Source of the DNA: Mycobacteroides chelonae CCUG 47445
Lineage (GTDB): Bacteria > Actinomycetota > Actinomycetes > Mycobacteriales > Mycobacteriaceae
Length of the DNA: 64,000 bases
Direction of reading: 5' to 3'
NCBI RefSeq assembly: GCF_001632805.1
Contig: NZ_CP007220.1
Span: 2,542,001-2,606,000, forward strand
The notes beneath the pieces are model-generated. The model did no database searches. It saw nothing but the letters and a program-made list of their open reading frames with translations, and was not told the DNA's origin. The translations under genes were made by a program, and so were the position numbers. How positions within the stretch are numbered: the stretch's first letter is position 1; every line of letters begins with the position of its first letter. Of the stretch, positions 15,712-24,203 are shown piece by piece.

Positions 15712-17793
15712 GTGAGAACGGGTGTCGTCCGAGTTGGTGACGAAATCCGTTTATCTTCAGGTGTTTTCACCGTCGTGACGTTGTTATCGGGGTCGGCTCG
15801 GCTGGTCGACGCAGTCGGTCAGCAGATGGTGATGCCGCTTTCGCAACTGTTGACTGATCCGACCCTGGAGTTGGTGTCGGGCTCGCGGCCGCCGTTGTGT
15901 TCGGAGGAAATGCTGGCCGGTATCCCGGAGGGAGCCGTCGAGCAGGCTCGCTGGTGGGAGCGCCACATCGTGGAAGTTCTGACTGGTCGCCAGCCCGGGG
16001 CGGCTCCGGGCACGCGACCACGTCCGCAGTTCGACACAGCGAAGCGTTCACTGCGCCAACGGGAGCTGGCCAAGCTTGAGGAGTTGCGTGCCGCCGGCCA
16101 CAAGGTGAGCCGGAATGCGTTGCAGCGCCGCAGGTTTTCCTATGAGCGTGACGGCTTTCTGGGGGTCGTTGACGGGCGGCACAATCGACACCAGCCAGTG
16201 TTCGGTCGGGTCGACGAACGCGTCGTCGCCGCGGTGCGCGACGCCATCGACGGCGAGACCGATCTGTCGACCGGAACGGTGCAGCGTTTGCAACGACAGG
16301 TCGCCAAGGCGCTGGTGGTCACCTATGGCGCCGATGATGCGCCCGCGATGCCGTCGCAGCCGACCTTCTATCGGCTGGTCAAACGGCTCGCCGAAGGCCG
16401 GCACACCTTCGGGTCGGCACGCACGCGCCGATCGCTGTCCAAGCAGCCCGACGGCCCGTTCGGGGCGATCACCGTGGTGCGGCCCGGTGAGATGGTGGAG
16501 ATCGATTCCACCCCGTTGGATGTTCGGGTGGTCCTCGATGACGGCCTGGTCGATCGGGTCGAGTTGACCGGGATGGTCGACAATGCGACTCGCTCGATCC
16601 CGGCGGCGGTGTTGCGGCCGACGACCAAGGCAGTCGATGCGTCGTTGCTCCTGGCGCGGGCGTTGACGCCCGAGCCAATGCGTCCGGGATGGGCTGATGC
16701 GCTGCGGATGTCACGGTCGGTGCTGCCGCACCACAGTATGACCGATGTTGATCAACGTTTGGCCGATGCTGCGGCGCGGCCGGTGATCGCCCCGGAGACG
16801 ATCGTCTGCGATCACGGCAAAGCGTATCTATCCCAGACGTTTCGGCAAGCGTGCTGCACGTTGGGCATCAATCTGCAGCCGGCCCATCCGGACTGCCCGA
16901 CGGACAAGCCGAAGATCGAACGCACCCTGCAGTCGGTGGGCACCCTGTTTGCGCAGTACGTCGCGGGGTATGTGGGCTCCTCGGTGGAACGGAGAGGCAA
17001 GAACGCCGAGCAGGACGCGGTGTGGTCGATGGTCGAGCTGCAGGCGCTGTTGGACGAATGGATCATCGCGGTGTGGCAGAACCGTCCCCATGACGGGCTG
17101 CGGGACCCGGTGACCCCGGGTAAGGCGTTGACTCCCAATGAGAAATACGCAGCGCTGGTCGAGGTGGCCGGCTACGTGCCGGTGCCCTTGGATGCCGACG
17201 ACTACATCGAGTTGCTTCCGGTGCAGTGGCGCACGATCAACAACTACGGGATCCGGATCAACCACCGCACTTATGACGCCAAGGCGCTCAATCCCTACCG
17301 GCGCCAGCATTCCGGCGTCGATGCTCACAACGGGAAGTGGGAGGTGCACTACGACCCCTACGACGTGTCACGGATCTGGGTGCGCAATCACCACGAAGAC
17401 GGTTGGCTGGCCGCGACGTGGACGCACCTGCGCAGCGCCCCGGTTCCGTTCGGTGAAACGCTGTGGCGCCACGCCCGCACGGTGGCCGACCGCAGGGGCA
17501 CCCAGAAGGCTCGGGAAGCCGAGATCGCAGCAATCGCCGAGGACTTGATGGATCGGGCCGCAGCCGGGCCTGCAGATCGATCGAAAGCCGAGCGGCGGGT
17601 GATCGGGCGGACCAGCGCCGCCAGCGCCGGCCCCACGTGGCCGACCCCACCGCAGTCACCGCAGCGCGCTGCGCCGTCACCGGCGCAGCCTTGCGCCCAC
17701 GGCGCGTCCATCGACGATGACGATGACATGGCCGAGGTCATACCTCTGCCGGTGTTCGATGCGCGTAAGGAGGCCCACGCATGGCGACTGTGA
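15712..17793 (+). CDS. tnsB: TnsB/TniA-like DDE transposase
   Basis: Transposase of 693 residues that binds the element ends and joins 3' ends to target. The N-terminal ~240 residues carry DNA-binding helices. The RNase-H-like core has D265 (VEIDSTPLD), D367 (IVCDHGKAY) and E403 (KPKIERTL), a DD(35)E spacing typical of TnsB/MuA. The Mu-transposase C-terminal barrel follows (INNYGIRINHRTYDA ... WEVHYDPYDVSRIWV). The end overlaps the ATPase gene by 13 bp, with the latter's GGAGG-like site inside it. The acidic DDDDDMAEV-like tail may contact the ATPase. All catalytic residues are intact. Confidence 0.93.
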   Translation: MRTGVVRVGDEIRLSSGVFTVVTLLSGSARLVDAVGQQMVMPLSQLLTDPTLELVSGSRPPLCSEEMLAGIPEGAVEQARWWERHIVEVLTGRQPGAAPGTRPRPQFDTAKRSLRQRELAKLEELRAAGHKVSRNALQRRRFSYERDGFLGVVDGRHNRHQPVFGRVDERVVAAVRDAIDGETDLSTGTVQRLQRQVAKALVVTYGADDAPAMPSQPTFYRLVKRLAEGRHTFGSARTRRSLSKQPDGPFGAITVVRPGEMVEIDSTPLDVRVVLDDGLVDRVELTGMVDNATRSIPAAVLRPTTKAVDASLLLARALTPEPMRPGWADALRMSRSVLPHHSMTDVDQRLADAAARPVIAPETIVCDHGKAYLSQTFRQACCTLGINLQPAHPDCPTDKPKIERTLQSVGTLFAQYVAGYVGSSVERRGKNAEQDAVWSMVELQALLDEWIIAVWQNRPHDGLRDPVTPGKALTPNEKYAALVEVAGYVPVPLDADDYIELLPVQWRTINNYGIRINHRTYDAKALNPYRRQHSGVDAHNGKWEVHYDPYDVSRIWVRNHHEDGWLAATWTHLRSAPVPFGETLWRHARTVADRRGTQKAREAEIAAIAEDLMDRAAAGPADRSKAERRVIGRTSAASAGPTWPTPPQSPQRAAPSPAQPCAHGASIDDDDDMAEVIPLPVFDARKEAHAWRL

Positions 17794-18809
17794 CCGAAAT
17801 TGCCGCGGTCGGTCAGCTCGAAGATCGCCGCCAGCCAACCACGACGTTGGAAGGCTGGCGGCGATTTGTTGATGCGGACCCGCCGGAATTCACGTTGCTC
17901 GACGACGACACGTGGGCCAGCCTCGGCGATGACGAGCGGACGGCCTACAACGAGGCCCGGGTGGCGCATCATTCCGAGTTGGTGGTGGTCACCACCTCCG
18001 CGATCGAAGCGATCACCCACCAGGGCCGGCTGCTGACCCTGCTCAATCAGCGTGAGATCGGAGCGCGGCGGGGACTGATCATTTCCGGCGGCGCGGCGAC
18101 CGGAAAGACCACGGCCATGAAGCAACTGGGCCGGTTTCACGAACTGCGGACCCATGCACGTTTTCCTGGCGACGAGAGCCGTATTCCGGTGGTGTATGTG
18201 ACGGCGCCGCCGAAAGGGTCACCACGGAAGTTGGCGATGGAATTCGCCCGATTCTTGGGACTGCCACTGCTCAATCCGCGGATGAACGTGACCGACATCT
18301 CCGATGCGGTCTGCCAAGTGCTCATCGATGCCCGCACCGACATCGTGGTGGTCGACGAGATCCACAACCTGAACCTGGATACCCGCGCTGGCGAGGAACT
18401 GTCCGATCACCTGAAGTACTTCACCGAACATCTGCCGGCGACATTCGTCTACGCCGGGATCGACGTGGAACGCTCCGGGCTGTTCACCGGGACCCGAGGA
18501 CGGCAGCTCGCCGGTCGCTGCGGAGTCATCCACACCAGCGCGTTCCCCGATGCCAAGGAGTGGCGACAACTCATCGCCGCGATGGAAGGCACCCTGCGAC
18601 TGCACCGCCACCAGCCAGGAACTCTGATTGCCCAAGCTCGTTACCTACATCGGCGCACCGGCGGCATGATCGGCAGCCTGGCTCACCTGATCCGGGCCTC
18701 AGCGATCCAGGCCATGCTCGACGGTACCGAGCACATCACCCGCGACGGGATGGACGCAGTGTTGATCGACTACGCCGCACATACCGCTGCGGCCCGCACC
18801 GCCAGCTGA
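17781..18809 (+). CDS. tnsC: TnsC/TniB-like AAA+ transposition ATPase
   Basis: AAA+ ATPase of 342 residues that couples target choice (TniQ) to the transposase. Walker A is GGAATGKTT with K109; Walker B is IVVVDEIHNL with D192 and E193. A candidate arginine region follows (GTRGRQLAGRCG), and a C-terminal helical lid carries GGMIGSLAHLIRA. Size and motifs fit TniB and short TnsC proteins. The ATG lies inside the end of the transposase gene, and TniQ starts one base after its stop, so the proteins are made in a coupled fashion. Confidence 0.92.
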   Translation: MATVTEIAAVGQLEDRRQPTTTLEGWRRFVDADPPEFTLLDDDTWASLGDDERTAYNEARVAHHSELVVVTTSAIEAITHQGRLLTLLNQREIGARRGLIISGGAATGKTTAMKQLGRFHELRTHARFPGDESRIPVVYVTAPPKGSPRKLAMEFARFLGLPLLNPRMNVTDISDAVCQVLIDARTDIVVVDEIHNLNLDTRAGEELSDHLKYFTEHLPATFVYAGIDVERSGLFTGTRGRQLAGRCGVIHTSAFPDAKEWRQLIAAMEGTLRLHRHQPGTLIAQARYLHRRTGGMIGSLAHLIRASAIQAMLDGTEHITRDGMDAVLIDYAAHTAAARTAS

Positions 18810-18810
18810 C

Positions 18811-19632
18811 ATGGCTGCTACCTGGGCCTGGCCCCGTGGCCCGCGCCAGCGGTTGCCGCGAACAGTCGCACCGTTCGCATATGAGGCCGCAACGTCATAT
18901 GCCGCAAGGCTGGCCCACGCCAACCGCATCGGAGTGCACACACTGCGGGGCTACGTCGCTGAATCTTGTAACGCTCGCCCGCGGCCCGACTGGTTGGCCG
19001 CTGTCAGCGGTCAACCAGTGGACGTCCTCGAGACGCGTCTGCGTGGCCTGGCTGGCGACCCCGCCACGCTCAAGCAGAATCTGCGACGTCCGCTCTGCCG
19101 AAGATGTATGGCCGGTAAAGGAATCCGCGAACCCGTCTACTGCTACCTGCCAGCACACCTCACGGTCTGTCACCGGCACCGACGTTGGGTCGGACCGCCT
19201 GCGAATACCCTCGACGACCAACTTGATCTGCGGGGTCATCCTCAGGTTCTTCGGGCTGCCCGAATGCACTGGCGCCTGGCGAATCTGTACGCCGAACTGG
19301 ACCTGCGCGCGGCGCTCGGCGATGCGCGCCACATGCTGGGCTATTGGGCTCACGCCGAGCAGCGCGAAGCGGCCGCGATTCTGCGGGGTGGACTACACGC
19401 ACACGTGTCGGCCTATCCCGATGTGATCTCGATCGCCGCGACCTTGCTCACCGCTCGACCGCAGATCGAACATCCTGACAGCTCAACGGTATCCGCCTCG
19501 ACACTGCTGATCGTCCGTATCGGCGAACGCACCACCACCCACCACAATGACGCCACTCCCGTTGAGCAATGGGTACAGAACCGGCGGCAGGTGAGCAAGG
19601 TGTCGGGCGGTCGCTTGTCAGGGGCTCCTTAA
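18811..19632 (+). CDS. tniQ: TniQ target-selection protein
   Basis: Protein of 273 residues with the TniQ N-terminal signature (PFAYEAATSYAARLAHANRI) and a zinc-ribbon-like set C96-x2-C99 ... C120-x2-H123. TniQ proteins bridge the target site and the AAA+ ATPase. It is much shorter than TnsD and lacks an obvious long C-terminal sequence-specific DNA-binding region, resembling TniQ of Tn5053/Tn402 more. That suits insertion at an ordinary intergenic site rather than at glmS or a tRNA. It starts one base after the ATPase stop. Confidence 0.88.
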   Translation: MAATWAWPRGPRQRLPRTVAPFAYEAATSYAARLAHANRIGVHTLRGYVAESCNARPRPDWLAAVSGQPVDVLETRLRGLAGDPATLKQNLRRPLCRRCMAGKGIREPVYCYLPAHLTVCHRHRRWVGPPANTLDDQLDLRGHPQVLRAARMHWRLANLYAELDLRAALGDARHMLGYWAHAEQREAAAILRGGLHAHVSAYPDVISIAATLLTARPQIEHPDSSTVSASTLLIVRIGERTTTHHNDATPVEQWVQNRRQVSKVSGGRLSGAP

Positions 19633-20027
19633 TCAGGGGGCTTCGAAAAAGCTTCGCAGTGCACCCAGATCGGACGGCAACTCGTCGACATCGACGGTGA
19701 CGAGTATGCACCGATCTGCAACGGTGATCGGCTGCCCGCGGTCCCTCTGCGACGGTACACGTGGGCTTCGTGGGGCTACGCCGCACGGAGGCGATCTCCT
19801 CTGTCCCGGGATCCTTGATCAAGCACCGCGGGTGGTTGCATTGCGTTCCGTCCTGTTCTAGCATTTGGTCACGAGACCAAAGAATGGATTCTGGCTAGCG
19901 CCGCCTGGCGGCGTCTGGAAAACGAATCTGCGAAGCAGGGCGGAGGCGCACTCGATGCAAACCGAGCTGGCTCGCCACTCGCTGGCAACGTGCTGGGTCA
20001 GTTCGCTTCGAGCGAATCGGTAATACA
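19633..20027. other. Gap between transposition and cargo genes
   Basis: About 395 bp with no gene I can support. It separates the tns operon from the cargo and should carry the cargo promoter. An inverted repeat, TTTGGTC (19864-19870) and GACCAAA (19875-19881) with a 4-nt spacer, lies ~150 bp ahead of the GMC gene and is a candidate operator for the cargo TetR protein, or a short hairpin. Confidence 0.5.
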
Positions 20028-21548
20028 TTGCCTACGAATGTGTCCCGGCCGTGTGGCGACTTTGATGTTGTGGTCGTCGGCTCTGGGTTCGGCGGTGCGG
20101 TGACATCGGCCCGGTTGGCTGAAGCCGGGATGAAGGTGCTGGTCCTCGAACGCGGTCCGTGGTGGGGTGTGGCTGGCGATTCTCGGCCTAAGGAAGTCAC
20201 CCGACCATTTCCCCGCGGTCTGACGGGGATGCCGGGGTTTCTCCGCGGCCTGACCAGGGCCAACGATGATGGACAGCGAGTCCTGTGGTCACGTCCGACC
20301 GGGTTGTTCGACGTGCACCTGTGGCCCGGTGTGACGGTTGTGGTCGGCAGCGGTGTCGGCGGCGGTTCCCTGGTCTACGCGGGGTACCAGTCCCGTCCGG
20401 CGGCCGGATTCTTCGATGACCACTTTCCTGCTGAGATCTCCGATGCTGACATGGCACCCTACTTCGAGATGGTCGAAGCGATCCAGCAACCGCAGCCGCT
20501 GCCACACCCGGTTGCTTCGCGTGAGGTCTTCGCCCGGGGGCTCGCACGCGCGGACCTGGGGGCGGCTGAATCACCCGTCATGGGTATCCAGTTCGGCGAC
20601 CCCAGCACCCCGCGATGGCGGAACAATGCGGTCGGCAACCCGCAACAAACGTGTCGCGCCTGTGGTGCCTGCGTCATCGGATGTGAATACACCGCCAAGA
20701 CAACGCTGGATCACACGTATCTCACATTGGCGCGGCGCCACGGCGCCGATATCCGTGCGCTGTGCGAGGTGACCGCGATCGGCGGTACCGACCACCGCTA
20801 CGAGGTGGCCTGGCACGACCACCGGGACGGAACCGATCATTTGATCGTCACGCCGCAGCTGGTTCTGGCTGCCGGCACGGTTGGGACACTGCGGCTGCTG
20901 TACGCCGCCCGCGACAAACACCGCAGCATGCCCTGGCTGCCGCCCGCGCTGGGCAAGAACTTTTCAGGCAACGGGGACTATCTGGCGATGCTGAGCCGAA
21001 CTCGTTCGGCTAAACATGATGGGCGACACGCAATGTTTCAGAATGTGCACCACTTGGCCGACGGCGGATTCATCGGCGAGGCCGCCCCTCCGGTTGCCCA
21101 ACTCCCGCTGCCCGGACCGGTGCGCCGCTGGTTATCCGAAACCGTGTTTCTGTTCGCCACGGGACGCGAGCCCGGGATTCAGTTGCTGGCCGCCAACGGT
21201 GTCCCGTTCGCCCCTGCATACAAGGCGATCAATGCCGATTTCTACGCACAGACGGGCGATCGGGTCAAACGCATCGCCGAGGCCTACCAGCCTTCCCGGT
21301 TCCGTGGGAACTGGCCCGGCGGACAACGAAGCCGACGGCTGGTCACCGTGCACCCGGTTGGGGGTGCTGCGATCGGGGCTACGCCTGATAACGGGGTGAT
21401 CGACCACCGCGGTGAGGTATTCGGTCACCGCGGGCTCTTCATCGCAGACGGCTCCATCTACCCGGCCGCCCCGGGGGTGCCTCCGTCGCTGGGGATTGCG
21501 GCGATGGCCGAACGGCAGGCCGCATTGATGACTGGGGTGGGGTCGTGA
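20028..21548 (+). CDS. GMC-family FAD oxidoreductase (cholesterol oxidase-like)
   Basis: Flavoenzyme of 506 residues. The FAD-binding GSGFGG is at residues 18-23, and GSGVGGGSLVYAG is the GMC N-terminal signature. C209-x2-C212-x2-C215-x3-C219 (CRACGACVIGC) followed by AKTTLD is a ferredoxin-like cysteine insert known in a subset of cholesterol-oxidase-like GMC proteins. The C-terminal domain has VHPVGGAAIG and the closing DGSIYP/PSLGIAAMAERQA motif. The substrate is probably an alcohol or sterol-like molecule (inference). The start codon appears to be TTG 20028; GTG 20040 is an alternative. First cargo gene of the transposon; it ends 51 bp before an AhpD-fold gene. Confidence 0.85.
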   Translation: MPTNVSRPCGDFDVVVVGSGFGGAVTSARLAEAGMKVLVLERGPWWGVAGDSRPKEVTRPFPRGLTGMPGFLRGLTRANDDGQRVLWSRPTGLFDVHLWPGVTVVVGSGVGGGSLVYAGYQSRPAAGFFDDHFPAEISDADMAPYFEMVEAIQQPQPLPHPVASREVFARGLARADLGAAESPVMGIQFGDPSTPRWRNNAVGNPQQTCRACGACVIGCEYTAKTTLDHTYLTLARRHGADIRALCEVTAIGGTDHRYEVAWHDHRDGTDHLIVTPQLVLAAGTVGTLRLLYAARDKHRSMPWLPPALGKNFSGNGDYLAMLSRTRSAKHDGRHAMFQNVHHLADGGFIGEAAPPVAQLPLPGPVRRWLSETVFLFATGREPGIQLLAANGVPFAPAYKAINADFYAQTGDRVKRIAEAYQPSRFRGNWPGGQRSRRLVTVHPVGGAAIGATPDNGVIDHRGEVFGHRGLFIADGSIYPAAPGVPPSLGIAAMAERQAALMTGVGS

Positions 21549-21599
21549 CACCGGCAATAACCACACCGGGTAAGCAGAAACTCTGAAGGGAGCTGGGAA

Positions 21600-22271
21600 A
21601 TGGTGTTCACCAAGAAGTCGGCGCGAGCCGATGGAAAACCCATTGGGAAAACCTATACGCTGCGTGAACTGGCCGCCGCCCTGGTCCGGTTCGTCCCACT
21701 GGCACCCCGCGCCGCTATGGTGTGGGGCCTGCGCCGGATGGAACCGAGTCAGCGTGAACAGGTCATGCTGACGGTCGCCCGGGCAAACGGCTGCCGGTAC
21801 TGCAGCTATATCCATCAGGAATGGGCCATCCGCACCGGCGCGTCCGACGAAGAAATCGCGCAACTGGAGGGCACCGATCCCGCGGCCTTCGACCGTGGCA
21901 GGTGGAGCGCGCTTGTCTACGCGAGATCACTGGCTGAAAACGACTTCGGGACGCCGCCTGCCGAGATCGTCGCCGACGCGGCCCGCCACCATAACGCGGG
22001 TGAACGCCACAACATTGAGGCCGTCGCGCTGGTGATGACCATCGTCAACCGATCCGCGAACACCATGGATGCTCTGCTTTGCCGCCTGCGCGGCGAACCC
22101 GCTTCACAGTCACTGGGAGCCGAGGTGGCCATCACGGTCGGCCTTGCTGCGATTGGCCCGGTCATCGTGCCGGCGCTGAGCGTCATTTTGCGCAAGTCCC
22201 CGTGGCGATTGCTTCGTGAGTTCCGCGCCTTCACCGCCGGCGAGACGCCCAACGATGCGCAGGCCGCCTGA
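21600..22271 (+). CDS. AhpD/carboxymuconolactone decarboxylase-fold protein 1
   Basis: Helical protein of 223 residues with the AhpD-type redox motif C65-x2-C68-x3-H72 (CRYCSYIHQEWA). AhpD-fold proteins use this motif for thiol peroxidase or disulfide chemistry. The C terminus has a hydrophobic segment (AEVAITVGLAAIGPVIVPALSVIL) that could be a membrane anchor, which is unusual for plain AhpD. It begins after GGGAGCTGGGAAATG and ends with its TGA overlapping the next start (ATG 22271). A second gene of the same type lies 1.2 kb downstream, also in the cargo. Confidence 0.8.
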   Translation: MVFTKKSARADGKPIGKTYTLRELAAALVRFVPLAPRAAMVWGLRRMEPSQREQVMLTVARANGCRYCSYIHQEWAIRTGASDEEIAQLEGTDPAAFDRGRWSALVYARSLAENDFGTPPAEIVADAARHHNAGERHNIEAVALVMTIVNRSANTMDALLCRLRGEPASQSLGAEVAITVGLAAIGPVIVPALSVILRKSPWRLLREFRAFTAGETPNDAQAA

Positions 22272-22798
22272 TGGACCTTCACAGCGGCCAAGACCCGACT
22301 ATCCCTGAACCCGACGGCCGAGCACCGCAGACATCGCCTGTCCAGGAGGCCGTACCGCGGGACAGCTCCAGCGTGTCGGTGCGCACGATGGCCGAATGCG
22401 AACAGCTGTTTGATCGCTTGACTGCCCAGCCCGCAACCACGCTCAACGGTGTGTTTCGTGGCCGTCTGGCGGCCTTTCCAGTACTTGACGCGCTGCCAGA
22501 TTGGATACGACGTACGGTCGCCTTGCTCGCCCCGCACCTACGGTTTCCTTGGTATGGCAAGTCCTTTGACGGTGATCACGGCGCCAACGTCTGGTTGACC
22601 TCGACCGGTCGCTTCCGGCGTTTTAGCTACAGCGTGCAGTATCGGGAGCAGCGCATGCGACTGTCGTATCAAAGCCCGGACAACCCGCGATTTCTGCGCG
22701 GGCTCGAAGCTGAGATACGTGAACTCGTACCGGGCCACTTCCTGTGCCGGGCCATCCATCGCGGCACGGCGGTGCTGTACTTCACTCTCGAAGCGTAG
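22271..22798 (+). CDS. Cargo protein of unknown function
   Basis: Protein of 175 residues, translationally coupled to the first AhpD-fold gene. A polar, probably disordered N-terminal ~40 residues is followed by a compact alpha/beta region. The segment TTLNGVFRGRL ... PWYGKSFDGDHGANVWL faintly recalls the GXWXG domain (GxWxG then WYGKxF), but the C-terminal part (VPGHFLCRAIHRGTAVLYFTLE) is not clearly DUF4334. I do not recognise a family. No signal peptide or membrane segment. Its place between redox genes suggests a binding or accessory role. Confidence 0.65.
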   Translation: MDLHSGQDPTIPEPDGRAPQTSPVQEAVPRDSSSVSVRTMAECEQLFDRLTAQPATTLNGVFRGRLAAFPVLDALPDWIRRTVALLAPHLRFPWYGKSFDGDHGANVWLTSTGRFRRFSYSVQYREQRMRLSYQSPDNPRFLRGLEAEIRELVPGHFLCRAIHRGTAVLYFTLEA

Positions 22799-22822
22799 AA
22801 AACTCAGGCTTGCCGACACCCA

Positions 22823-23470
22823 TTGCCGCCAGCCATCCCGCCGCTAAACCGAAGCCGAAGGATAGGGGCCATCGCACCACGACACCGCGCAACTGACATG
22901 CGCACGAAGATTCTCAACAGCGCTGCACGGCGTTTTCGCGCGCAGGGCTACCCGGCCACCACGGTTCGCCAGGTCGCCGACGATGCCGGAATGCTGTTGG
23001 GCAGCCTGCAGTACCGCTACGCCAAGAAAGAAGGACTGCTGATCGCAGTCATGGAGAGCGCGGTGGACCGCACCACCGATGCCATCCGCCAGGCGATCGC
23101 CGGCAAGCACCGGGTCGATGACCGACTGCGCGCGGCGATAACGGCTTACCTTGAGACGCTGTGGAGCGGGAACGACGCACTCTATGTCCTGCTGTATGAC
23201 TGGCGCTCCCTCAAGGGCGGAGACCGGGAGCGGGCCGCGCTGCTACACGAGCGACTCTTCTCGCTCTTTGACGGCCTGTTCTATGAAGCCGCCGGCGCCG
23301 GCTTCATCTCCGCCGACATCGACATCCCCATGCTGAGGGACCTGTGGCTGGGGGCGCTGAACTGGACCGCCGACCATCCACCAAACAAGACCGCCGAACA
23401 GATCAGCGAACTGCTGTGGACGGTCCTCACCGAGGGCACCGCGCAGCGTCGCGCGGAGCAAGACCAATGA
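22823..23470 (+). CDS. TetR-family regulator of the cargo
   Basis: Regulator of up to 215 residues. The helix-turn-helix is in MRTKILNSAARRFRAQGYPATTVRQVADDAGMLLGSLQYRYAKKE, a TetR variant with SLQYRYxKKE instead of xLYxHFxxK. The rest is a helical ligand domain (ITAYLETLWSGNDALYVLLYDWRSL, a TetR_C-type helix). The frame opens at TTG 22823; ATG 22898 directly before the HTH is an equally plausible start. It lies between cargo genes and probably controls the GMC/AhpD genes. Confidence 0.82.
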   Translation: MPPAIPPLNRSRRIGAIAPRHRATDMRTKILNSAARRFRAQGYPATTVRQVADDAGMLLGSLQYRYAKKEGLLIAVMESAVDRTTDAIRQAIAGKHRVDDRLRAAITAYLETLWSGNDALYVLLYDWRSLKGGDRERAALLHERLFSLFDGLFYEAAGAGFISADIDIPMLRDLWLGALNWTADHPPNKTAEQISELLWTVLTEGTAQRRAEQDQ

Positions 23471-23479
23471 GCGAAGCCG

Positions 23480-24130
23480 ATGATTCCTGTGTCACGCGAT
23501 CATGTTTTTGACGTCTTCAACAAGCGCACCTATACCGTCGCTCAGTTGTGGGCAGATCTGCGGCGCGTCGACTGGAAGATCGGAGCCGATGTTTGGCTCC
23601 GTCACACAGTGGATCGGCGAACGCGAGAAGCCATCATGCTGGCGGTATCCCACGCCCACGACTGCCGCTACTGTACCTTCATCCACCGCGAATGGGCGTT
23701 GCGCACCGGCCTTCCGCTGTCGGTGATCTCAGGAATCGAAACACCCGCCGACCCGCACCAGAAACAGACCATCGGCTCACCACACGACCCGCAATGGCTG
23801 GCCACCACCTACGCCGAAGCATTGGCACGCGCCGACTTCGGCCCAGTCTCGCCGTTGCTCGAAACCGCGGTGACGGTCGAATTCGACAGCGACCACCGCA
23901 GCCGAATCGAGACGATCGCCCGGATCATCACGATCTTGAACCGCAGCACCAACACCTTCGATGCGCTTCTGGCCCGACTGTCGCGCGATCCCGTTGATAA
24001 CAGCAGGCTTCGCGATGAACTGGCAATCTCCCTGTTCGCCTGGGCAGTCACCCTTCCCATGTTCCTCACCGCCGCATTGATTCGCCGCGAATCTCCTCGC
24101 CACGTCCTGCGCCGGTTTCGACGTTCCTAG
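23480..24130 (+). CDS. AhpD/carboxymuconolactone decarboxylase-fold protein 2
   Basis: Protein of 216 residues, a diverged paralogue of the protein at 21600. It has the same redox motif C62-x2-C65-x3-H69 (CRYCTFIHREWALRTG), the same NRSTNTFDALLARL helix and the same hydrophobic C-terminal segment (AISLFAWAVTLPMFLTAALI). The match covers nearly the full length, so one gene is probably a duplicate of the other. It is the last cargo gene, 73 bp before the innermost transposase site of the right end. Confidence 0.8.
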   Translation: MIPVSRDHVFDVFNKRTYTVAQLWADLRRVDWKIGADVWLRHTVDRRTREAIMLAVSHAHDCRYCTFIHREWALRTGLPLSVISGIETPADPHQKQTIGSPHDPQWLATTYAEALARADFGPVSPLLETAVTVEFDSDHRSRIETIARIITILNRSTNTFDALLARLSRDPVDNSRLRDELAISLFAWAVTLPMFLTAALIRRESPRHVLRRFRRS

Positions 24131-24203
24131 ACAAGGCAATTGCGCTTCTGCAAGCTGTTAGTCCACGTAGCATCGCGTAGCTACCTACCAACCGAACACG
24201 ACT

